Notes under the pieces: generated by a model | What the model saw: only the letters and a program-made list of their open reading frames with translations | The model's database searches: none | Told to the model about the DNA's origin: nothing | Part shown: positions 12,742 through 18,470 of the stretch, in pieces | Layout of the letters: each line of letters begins with the position of its first letter | How positions within the stretch are numbered: the first letter of the stretch is position 1 | Origin: an uncultured Oscillibacter sp. | Lineage (GTDB): Bacteria; Bacillota_A; Clostridia; Oscillospirales; Oscillospiraceae | Direction of reading: 5' to 3' | Assembly (NCBI GenBank): GCA_948902155.1 | Contig: CAQVQZ010000019.1 | Span: forward strand, 1-18,470 | DNA: 18,470 nucleotides | Translations under genes and position numbers: made by a program

Positions 12742-14112
12742 TCACTGATATTCCACCCGGATGCGCAGCCGTTTCCGGGGCTGGAGGGGTGCGGCCGGTT
12801 CCTCCCGGGCGATGGAGCCGCCCCGGAACACCGACAGGGCCAGGCCGATGAGGGCCATGTCCACGACTGCCTGGAGATTCCCCACCACCAGGGGTAGGCC
12901 GGCGGAGAAGAAGACGAAGCCGACGTTCAGCAGAAGGCTGAACAGCAGCCGCATTCCCAGGGTCAGCACCACGGCCAGGACCACGAAGCGGCCCGGCAGA
13001 TAGCTCTGCCGGAGGCCCTTCACCAGCAGCCACACCAGCAGGACCGCCAGCGCCGCCGCCAGGAGCAGCAGGGGGACCCAACCCCACTGCACCGCCAGGG
13101 AGGCGGGGAGGAATTCGTTGGAAATGTCCACCGGCCGGGTCTGGTCCCGCCAGCCTCCGAAGACTTGCGCGCCCACTTTGAACGCCAGGGAGGCGTGGCT
13201 GTCTCTGCGCCGCAGAGGGGGGATGTGGGCCCAGAACATGTGGAGCATCCAGCCCGTAAAGCCCCGGTTTGCGGAGTCCAGCTCCGGGTGGAGGGCAATC
13301 TGGAGTCGCTGCCGGAGGGAGTTGAAATAACCCTGGGAGAGCAGCCAGGCCAGCAGAGCGGCCGGGAGCGCCAGGGACGCCGCCAGCCCCTTCCACCGCC
13401 CTACGCCGAACCAGTCCCGCCGGGCGGCGCAGAGGGTGACCGCCAGGCCGGAGAGCAGCAGAATCAGCAGCCCGGTGAGGGAGGGAGCCAGGCAGCAGAC
13501 CAGCGCCAGGGGGACGCCGCCCAGGATGGCCAGGGCGAAGCCCCTCCACCCCCTGCCCCGGAAGCTGTAGAGCCAGAGGGCGTGGACGGCGGGATAAAGC
13601 AGGACCACATACCGGGTATAGTAGGCGCAGTCCTGGACATAGGGGAAAAACGCCAGGGTCAGCACCCCCGCCGCCAGGGCTCCGATGTACACGGCTTTGG
13701 CGTGCCGGACCAGGCGGGAGACGTCCAGGAAGTACATGCCCAGCAGCGCCGCCGTGCCCAGGGCCAGGGAGGCCAGGGCTTTGGTCAGGGCCAGGCCGTT
13801 GGAGGAAATCTCGTCGTGGAAGACCGCCCGCAGGGCCGCTCCCACAGCCGCCAGGGCGATGGTCAGCCCCAGCAGCCCCCACTGGGGCCGGGGCCGGTGG
13901 ACGGCGTCCAGCTCCGTGCCCACGGCCACCGGGTCCCCCATGTCCTCCACCGCCAGGCGCTCCGCCTCCTCCGGGGTCCTGCCCTCCTGGAGGAAGGCGT
14001 CCCGCTGGTCCTCCAGGTGCCGCGCCAGCTCCTGGATGAGCACGGGCCGCGCCCGCTTCCAGCGGATCTGTTCCTGGACCGTCTCCAGGTAGGACTGCAT
14101 CGTCTCAGGCAA
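12742..14112 (-). CDS. Polytopic membrane protein: permease-prefix domain + diverged SEDS (FtsW/RodA/SpoVE-like) domain
   Basis: The protein is 456 aa. Residues 1 to about 72 form a soluble helical domain (YLETVQEQIRWKRARPVLIQ; AERLAVEDMGDPVAVG), the permease-prefix type that often goes with PadR regulators. About nine membrane segments follow. Parts recall SEDS proteins: LAPSLTGLLILLLSGLAV (about 208-225) aligns with the QPDLGTA region of FtsW. LRQRLQIALHPELDSANRGF (266-285) matches the NPE-D-GAGYQ loop. ISNEFLPASLAVQWGW (330-345) matches the TDFIF-E-G region. The C-terminus resembles the GLPLPFISYGGSS helix but lacks that motif. Several conserved acidic residues are changed, so glycosyltransferase activity is doubtful. 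The TTG start at 14112 has a fair ribosome site (GGGGG); ATG at 14100 is a real alternative. It overlaps the padR end by 8 bases. Confidence 0.72.
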   Translation of the reverse strand: MPETMQSYLETVQEQIRWKRARPVLIQELARHLEDQRDAFLQEGRTPEEAERLAVEDMGDPVAVGTELDAVHRPRPQWGLLGLTIALAAVGAALRAVFHDEISSNGLALTKALASLALGTAALLGMYFLDVSRLVRHAKAVYIGALAAGVLTLAFFPYVQDCAYYTRYVVLLYPAVHALWLYSFRGRGWRGFALAILGGVPLALVCCLAPSLTGLLILLLSGLAVTLCAARRDWFGVGRWKGLAASLALPAALLAWLLSQGYFNSLRQRLQIALHPELDSANRGFTGWMLHMFWAHIPPLRRRDSHASLAFKVGAQVFGGWRDQTRPVDISNEFLPASLAVQWGWVPLLLLAAALAVLLVWLLVKGLRQSYLPGRFVVLAVVLTLGMRLLFSLLLNVGFVFFSAGLPLVVGNLQAVVDMALIGLALSVFRGGSIAREEPAAPLQPRKRLRIRVEYQ

Positions 14113-14446
14113 GGCACGCGCCCCCTTCCAGCACCCGGCCCACGGCCTGGGCGTAGGCGTTCCAGGCGTCCTCTTTCTTCCGGAGGACGTCCCGGCCCTG
14201 TTTCGTCAGGTGGTAGTAGCGGCGGGTCTTGCCGGACTCCGCCGTCTGTTCGTAGGCGGTGACGCAGCCCTTTTCCTCCAGGCTGTGGAGGAGGGGGTAG
14301 AGAGTCCCCGCCCGGAGGCGGAAGGTGTCGTCGCTCCGGCGGCGGAGCTCGTCGATCATTTGGTAGCCGTAGAGGTCGCCGTCCTCCAGCAGCTTCAGGA
14401 CCAGCAGGGGCATGCTCCCGCTGACCAGGCTCTTTTCCAGTTCCAT
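14105..14446 (-). CDS. PadR-family transcriptional regulator
   Basis: This small winged-helix repressor of 113 aa is typical of the short PadR subfamily. The DNA-binding part is visible as LVSGSMPLLVLKLLEDGDLYGYQMIDELRRR, then LRAGTLYPLLHSLEEKGCVTA and the wing GKTRRYYHLTKQG. A short C-terminal dimerisation helix follows. It overlaps the downstream membrane-protein gene, an arrangement in which PadR usually controls its own operon. ATG 14446 follows AAAGGAG at 8 bases. The ligand is unknown. Confidence 0.93.
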   Translation of the reverse strand: MELEKSLVSGSMPLLVLKLLEDGDLYGYQMIDELRRRSDDTFRLRAGTLYPLLHSLEEKGCVTAYEQTAESGKTRRYYHLTKQGRDVLRKKEDAWNAYAQAVGRVLEGGACLA

Positions 14447-14471
14447 GGGCAGACTCCTTTGTGTAGATTGT

Positions 14472-14519
14472 CGATATATCGGATGGGTGTATTATATATT
14501 GGGAATCTATATATGTCAA
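14472..14519 (-). promoter_or_regulatory. padR promoter with probable operator dyads
   Basis: On the - strand, TTGACA (14514-14519), a 17-bp spacer and TATAAT (14491-14496) match the consensus perfectly. The spacer has an AT-rich dyad (TATATA on both sides of GGGAATC), and a perfect 10-bp palindrome CGATATATCG lies just downstream (14472-14481). Both are natural candidates for PadR autoregulation. Confidence 0.75.
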
Positions 14520-14597
14520 GGGGGGATTTCCGCTTTGGGCTTCCATGACGCAAATGCAAACTTTTTGTAGCTTCTTCCCAAATCCGGCAAGGAATGG

Positions 14598-14627
14598 TTG
14601 ACGAAATGCCCAGAAGAGCGGTATAAT
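14598..14627 (+). promoter_or_regulatory. Promoter of the methyltransferase-VanZ-ECF operon
   Basis: TTGACG (14598-14603), an 18-bp spacer and TATAAT (14622-14627) lie about 38 bases before the ATG at 14665. The ribosome site GCGGAGG follows the predicted transcription start. It is divergent from the padR promoter. Confidence 0.8.
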
Positions 14628-14664
14628 AACTTGGTTTACTATAAGAGAATGCGGAGGACGAGCC

Positions 14665-15528
14665 ATGTGGATCGCGGACAAGTGGGAGGACTATGAGCTT
14701 TTGGACTGCGGCGGCGGCCAGCGCCTGGAGCGCTGGGAGCGGCAGGTGCTGGTCCGCCCGGACCCCCAGGCCATCTGGGAGGCCCGGCGGCAGGACCCCG
14801 CCTGGAAGCGGGCCGACGGGAGATACCTCCGCTCCTCCACCGGCGGGGGCCGCTGGGAGAAGAAGGCCCTGCCGGAGAGCTGGAAGGTCCGCTATGGAGA
14901 CCTGACCTTCCAGGTGAAGCCCATGAACTTCAAGCACACCGGCCTGTTTCCCGAGCAGGCGGTGAACTGGGATTTTATGGCGGAGAAGATACGCCGAGCC
15001 GGACGGCCCGTCCGGGTGCTGAACCTCTTCGCCTACACCGGCGGGGCCACCGTGGCCTGCGCCAGGGCCGGGGCCAGCGTCTGCCACGTGGACGCCGCCA
15101 AGGGCATGGTGGCCTGGGCCAGGGAGAACGCCAGGCTGTCCGGGCTGGGGGAGGCCCCCATCCGCTGGATCGTGGACGACTGCGCCAAGTTCGTGGAGCG
15201 GGAGATACGCCGGGGGAAGACTTACGACGCCATCGTCATGGACCCGCCCAGCTATGGCCGGGGCCCCGGCGGCGAGGTCTGGAAGCTGGAGGAAAATCTC
15301 TATCCCTTCGTGAAGCTCTGCGCCGGGGTGCTGTCGGAAAAGCCGCTGTTTGTGCTCATCAACTCCTACACCACTGGGCTGGCCCCGTCGGTGCTGGGGT
15401 ACTTATTGAACCTGCTGGTAAAAGAGAAGTACGGCGGCAGGTGTACCTGGGACGAGCTGGGGCTCCCCGTGACCTCCACGGGCCTGGCCCTGCCCTGCGG
15501 AGCCACGGGAAGGTGGTTTTCCGAATGA
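14665..15528 (+). CDS. Class I SAM-dependent methyltransferase, RlmI/RlmK-like
   Basis: This Rossmann-fold methyltransferase of 287 aa is probably an rRNA or other RNA methyltransferase. The SAM-binding motif I is LNLFAYTGGATVACARAGA (119-137), followed by HVDAAKGMVAWARENA (motif II and after). Motif IV is DPPSYGRG (193-200). The N-terminal part (WEDYELLDCGGGQRLERW) fits RlmI-like proteins, but the PUA domain of full RlmI is not evident. Where m5C enzymes of that family carry a catalytic SCS motif, this protein has LINSYTTG (231-238), with no cysteine. An N-methyl (for example m2G) activity is therefore more likely than m5C. First gene of the operon; its stop overlaps the next start (ATGA). 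Confidence 0.85.
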   Translation: MWIADKWEDYELLDCGGGQRLERWERQVLVRPDPQAIWEARRQDPAWKRADGRYLRSSTGGGRWEKKALPESWKVRYGDLTFQVKPMNFKHTGLFPEQAVNWDFMAEKIRRAGRPVRVLNLFAYTGGATVACARAGASVCHVDAAKGMVAWARENARLSGLGEAPIRWIVDDCAKFVEREIRRGKTYDAIVMDPPSYGRGPGGEVWKLEENLYPFVKLCAGVLSEKPLFVLINSYTTGLAPSVLGYLLNLLVKEKYGGRCTWDELGLPVTSTGLALPCGATGRWFSE

Positions 15529-16139
15529 GCAGCTTTGTGGACGTTGTTTCCCGTATTTTCCGCTATGTCCTCTGGATGCTGCCGGGGGCGGCGCTGGGGC
15601 TGGCGCTGTATGGATGCCTGCTTCCCTGGCGGAGGCGGCGCTTTCCGGAGGCCGGCCTGGAAAGCGGCCGGAGGCGGGAGACGGGGATGCTGCTGCTCTT
15701 CCTGTATTCCGGCGGCATGGCGGCGCTGACCCTGTGCCCGAACCCCAGCTGGCTGTACGCCGGGCTGTGCGGCTATTGGTCGCCTTTCTTCGACGGGGGG
15801 ACCGTGCCGCTGGGCAGCCGGATGAACCTTTTTCCGTTTTCCCAGGGGGACAGCCTTTTCAACCTCCTGGGCAACGTGGTCATGTTCGCGCCCTTCGGCT
15901 TTTTCGCCGCCCTTCTTTGGCGGGGCTGGAACGGAAAGCGGGCGCTGGCGGCGGGGCTGGCCGTCACGGTGTTTGTGGAGTGCTGGCAGGTCCTGGTGGG
16001 CCGGTATTTCGACGTGGACGACATCATCCTGAACGCTTTGGGCGTCCTCTGCGGCTATGGGCTCTGGCGGCTCGCACGGCGGCTGGCCCCGGGGCAGACG
16101 GAGAAATTTTATGTGCGCTTCAATGAGGAACAGCAATGA
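15525..16139 (+). CDS. VanZ-family membrane protein
   Basis: A 204-aa integral membrane protein with about five hydrophobic segments (about 14-34, 53-72, 111-131, 138-157, 168-188). The VanZ family signature is seen in NLFPFSQGDSLFNLLGNVVMFAPFGFF-type sequence and in VECWQVLVGRYFDVDDIILNALG. VanZ proteins are linked to low-level teicoplanin or lipoglycopeptide resistance, but most chromosomal copies have no proven role. The ATG at 15525 overlaps the methyltransferase stop; the stop overlaps the ecfA1 start. Its operon lies 4 kb from the van cluster on the other strand, so co-regulation is not indicated. Upstream in-frame starts lie within the methyltransferase and are rejected. Confidence 0.85.
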   Translation: MSSFVDVVSRIFRYVLWMLPGAALGLALYGCLLPWRRRRFPEAGLESGRRRETGMLLLFLYSGGMAALTLCPNPSWLYAGLCGYWSPFFDGGTVPLGSRMNLFPFSQGDSLFNLLGNVVMFAPFGFFAALLWRGWNGKRALAAGLAVTVFVECWQVLVGRYFDVDDIILNALGVLCGYGLWRLARRLAPGQTEKFYVRFNEEQQ

Positions 16140-16984
16140 ATGACATGATACGGACCGAGAGCCTCCGCTTCGCCTACCCGGCGGACGAGGGGCAGAAGCC
16201 GGTCTACGCCCTCCGGGGCGTGGACCTGGAGATCGAAAAGGGCAGCTTCGTGGTCATCCTGGGCCACAACGGCTCCGGGAAATCGACGCTGGCCAAGACC
16301 TTCAACGCCGTTTTGCTCCCCGCCGGGGGAAAGGTGTACGTGGAGGGTATGGACACCTTGGACGAGAGCCTCCTGCTGGCCGTCCGGCAGCGGGTGGGCA
16401 TGGTGTTCCAGAACCCGGACAACCAGATCGTGGCCAACGTGGTGGAGGAGGATGTGGCCTTCGCCCTGGAGAACCTGGGCGTGCCCACGGAGGACATCCG
16501 GAAGCGGGTGGACGCGGCCCTGAGGGCCGTGGGCATGGACGAGTTCACCACCCACGCGCCCCACCTCCTCTCCGGCGGGCAGAAGCAGCGCATCGCCATC
16601 GCCGGGGTCATCGCCATGGAGCCGGACTGCATCGTCCTGGACGAGGCCACGGCCATGCTGGACCCCACGGGGCGGCGGGAGGTGCTGTCCACCGTCCACC
16701 GCCTGAACCGGGAGAAGGGCATCACGGTAATTCTCATCACCCACCACATGAACGAAGCGGAGGACGCGGACCGCGTCATCGTCATGGACGACGGCCGGGT
16801 GGACCTGGACGGCACGCCCAGGGAGGTGTTCCAACAGGTGGCGCGGCTGCGGCGCCTGGGGCTGACGGCGCCGGACACCGTGGACCTGCTGGACCGCCTC
16901 CGCCGGGACGGCTGGGACCTGTCCTTGGACGCTTTGACGGTAGAGGAGTGCGCCGAGGCCGTGGCCGGGGCATTGAAGAAGTAA
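16136..16984 (+). CDS. ecfA1: ECF transporter ATP-binding protein A1
   Basis: This is one of the two ATPases of the energy-coupling factor module that powers several vitamin and metal substrate-binding (S) proteins. It is 282 aa, with Walker A GHNGSGKST (43-51), Q-loop FQNPDNQ (91-97), signature LSGGQKQR (145-152), Walker B CIVLDEATAMLDP (165-177) and switch histidine H203 (ITHHM). The A1 type is supported by the non-canonical DEATAMLDP, where the A2 protein has DEPTAGLDP, and by gene order. The start overlaps the VanZ-family stop (ATGA), with GAGGAA upstream. Confidence 0.95.
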   Translation: MNDMIRTESLRFAYPADEGQKPVYALRGVDLEIEKGSFVVILGHNGSGKSTLAKTFNAVLLPAGGKVYVEGMDTLDESLLLAVRQRVGMVFQNPDNQIVANVVEEDVAFALENLGVPTEDIRKRVDAALRAVGMDEFTTHAPHLLSGGQKQRIAIAGVIAMEPDCIVLDEATAMLDPTGRREVLSTVHRLNREKGITVILITHHMNEAEDADRVIVMDDGRVDLDGTPREVFQQVARLRRLGLTAPDTVDLLDRLRRDGWDLSLDALTVEECAEAVAGALKK

Positions 16985-17000
16985 CGGAGGGGGACCTGTC

Positions 17001-17864
17001 TTGTCCATCTTGGAAATCAAACATCTGACCCACACCTACGGCATCGGGACGCCCTTCCGGCGCAGCGCGGTGGAGGACGTCAGCTTTGCCGTGGAGCAGG
17101 GGGAATTCTTAGGCGTCATCGGTCACACCGGGTCTGGGAAGTCCACCCTAATACAGCACCTGAACGGCCTCTTAAAGCCCACGTCCGGGCAGATTTTGCT
17201 GGACGGCAGGGACATCTGGGCCGAGCCCAAGAAAATACGGAACATCCGCTTCCAGGTGGGGCTGGTGTTCCAGTACCCGGAGTACCAGCTCTTTGAGGAG
17301 ACGGTCTATAAGGACATCTCCTTCGGCCCCCGGAACCAGGGGAAGACGGGAGACGAACTGGACCACGCCGTCCGGGAGGCGGCGCGGCTGGTGGGGCTGC
17401 GGGACGAGCAGCTGGAGAAGTCTCCCTTCGAGCTCTCCGGCGGGCAGAAGCGCCGGGTGGCCCTGGCGGGGGTGCTGGCCATGGAGCCCAAGGTCCTGGT
17501 GCTGGACGAGCCCACGGCGGGCCTGGACCCGGCGGGCCGGGAGAACCTGATGGCCAACATCCGGGAGTACCACCGGAACAAGGGAACCACCGTCATCCTG
17601 GTCAGCCACAGCATGGATGAGATCGCTCAGAACGCGGACCGCATCCTGGTGCTGAAATCCGCCCATATCCTCATGAGCGGGACCCCGGCGGAGGTGTTCG
17701 CCAGGGGGGAGGAGCTGCTGTCCGCCGGGCTGGACGTGCCCCAGATCACGAGGGTCGCAATGGCCCTCCGGGACCGGGGATTGCCCATCGACCCCGCGGT
17801 CTACACTGTGGAAGCCCTGGAGCGGCAGCTCCAGGCCCTGAAAGGGGGCGGGGCGGCGTGCTGA
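17001..17864 (+). CDS. ecfA2: ECF transporter ATP-binding protein A2
   Basis: Second ATPase of the ECF module, 287 aa, forming a heterodimer with EcfA1 on EcfT. It has Walker A GHTGSGKST (41-49), Q-loop FQYPEYQLF (90-98), signature ELSGGQKRR (144-152), Walker B VLVLDEPTAGLDP (165-177) and H203 (VSHSM). It starts at TTG (17001) after CGGAGGGGG, 16 bases behind ecfA1. Its end overlaps the ecfT GTG start by 7 bases. Confidence 0.95.
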   Translation: MSILEIKHLTHTYGIGTPFRRSAVEDVSFAVEQGEFLGVIGHTGSGKSTLIQHLNGLLKPTSGQILLDGRDIWAEPKKIRNIRFQVGLVFQYPEYQLFEETVYKDISFGPRNQGKTGDELDHAVREAARLVGLRDEQLEKSPFELSGGQKRRVALAGVLAMEPKVLVLDEPTAGLDPAGRENLMANIREYHRNKGTTVILVSHSMDEIAQNADRILVLKSAHILMSGTPAEVFARGEELLSAGLDVPQITRVAMALRDRGLPIDPAVYTVEALERQLQALKGGGAAC

Positions 17865-18470
17865 AGGACATTACCCTGGGCCAGTATTTCCCCGGAAACA
17901 CCGTGGCCCACAAGCTGGACCCCCGGACGAAGATACTGCTGGTAGTCCTGTATATCACGGCCCTGTTCACCGCCGGGAGCTTTCTGGCCTACGGCCTGAT
18001 GGCCCTGGTGCTGGCGGCCTGCGTGCGGGTGTCGAAGGTGGGCCTCCGGGCCCTGGTGAAGGGCCTGAAGCCGGTGCTGTTCATCATCCTGTTCACCGGC
18101 ATCCTGAATCTGTTTTTTACCCCTGGGACCAACGAGCTCTGGGCCTGGGGCCCCTTCCGCGTCACGGAGACGGGCCTGCGGAATGCGGCGTTTATGGTCC
18201 TGCGTATCATGCTGCTCATTATGGGGACCTTCCTCATGACCTACACCACCAGTCCCATCAGTCTCACCGACGGCCTGGAGCGGCTGCTGAGCGGCTTGAA
18301 GCGCTTCCACGTGCCGGTCCATGAGCTGACCATGATCATGTCCATCGCCCTGCGGTTCATCCCCACGCTGATCGAGGAGACGGACAAGATCATGTCCGCC
18401 CAGAAGGCCAGGGGCGCGGACTTTGAGAGCGGGAACCTGATGGAGAAGGCGAAGGCCCTGGTGCCCATTC
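17858..18470 (+). CDS. ecfT: ECF transporter transmembrane protein T, 3' end outside window
   Basis: The membrane scaffold of the ECF module, which couples EcfA1A2 to S components. It starts at GTG (17858) inside the ecfA2 end (GTGCTGA) and stays open to the window end, with 204 codons of an expected 265 or so. It begins MLKDITLGQYFPGNTVAHKL, the usual EcfT start (DPRTKI follows), and then shows several hydrophobic helices. The first coupling motif is present (AQKARGADFESG, A-R-G at 184-186) after ALRFIPTLIEETDKI. The second A-R-G motif must lie beyond the window. Confidence 0.94.
   Translation, partial: MLKDITLGQYFPGNTVAHKLDPRTKILLVVLYITALFTAGSFLAYGLMALVLAACVRVSKVGLRALVKGLKPVLFIILFTGILNLFFTPGTNELWAWGPFRVTETGLRNAAFMVLRIMLLIMGTFLMTYTTSPISLTDGLERLLSGLKRFHVPVHELTMIMSIALRFIPTLIEETDKIMSAQKARGADFESGNLMEKAKALVPI

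Noticed and set aside
1..18470. CRISPR arrays, tRNA or rRNA genes, prophage or integrase genes
   Set aside because: I saw no regularly spaced repeats, no tRNA-like cloverleaf or rRNA motifs and no phage or recombinase families. The eye alone could miss a degenerate tRNA.

Overview
The window reads as chromosomal DNA of a GC-rich member of the Clostridia. The best guess is an Oscillospiraceae-type gut commensal (Oscillibacter/Flavonifractor-like). The reasons are: consensus sigma-A promoters (TTGACA / TATAAT, 16-18 bp spacing), strong GGAGG ribosome binding sites with frequent GTG/TTG starts, a T-box-controlled thrS, a vanG-type cluster in the order known from Clostridioides difficile, and an ECF transporter core module. 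Taxonomy is inferred from gene content and style only.

Layout. (1) 1-2006, +: 3' part of a glycogen phosphorylase whose last codons and stop lie in a palindrome. It is followed by a rho-independent terminator and about 400 bp of palindrome-rich, non-coding, repeat-like DNA (2007-2540). (2) 2541-4612, -: threonyl-tRNA synthetase lacking the TGS domain, behind a threonine T-box leader with its own promoter. (3) 4642-10424, -: a complete vanG-type glycopeptide-resistance cluster, vanR-vanS-vanG-vanXY-vanT. The regulators precede a D-Ala-D-Ser-type ligase, a bifunctional D,D-peptidase and a membrane serine racemase. The three enzyme genes are joined by ATGA stop/start overlaps. Four tandem 11-bp repeats at the end of vanS look like the VanR operator for the resistance genes. 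(4) 10425-10945: a densely packed intergenic region holding the vanR promoter, a back-to-back + strand promoter, and a candidate type I toxin-antitoxin locus. The locus has a 31-aa hydrophobic peptide on the - strand and a fully overlapping antisense RNA on the + strand. (5) 10946-12400, -: a PepD-type M20 dipeptidase with its own promoter, then a 159-bp MITE. (6) 12742-14446, -: a PadR regulator with a downstream polytopic membrane protein that looks like a diverged SEDS (FtsW/RodA/SpoVE) protein carrying a permease-prefix domain. (7) 14665-18470, +: an operon of an RlmI-like methyltransferase, a VanZ-family membrane protein, and the ECF module ecfA1-ecfA2-ecfT (ecfT cut by the window end).

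How the genes work together. The van genes would make UDP-MurNAc-pentapeptide ending in D-Ala-D-Ser. VanT makes D-Ser, the ligase makes D-Ala-D-Ser, VanXY removes D-Ala-ending precursors, and VanRS senses and controls. No terminator is visible between vanT and the thrS promoter, so van transcripts may run into the thrS T-box. Nothing flanking the cluster looks like a transposase or integrase, and its base composition matches its neighbours, so it is probably intrinsic rather than recently acquired. The most novel-looking items are the toxin-antitoxin-like locus at 10532-10840 and the 11-bp operator repeats at 8576-8619.
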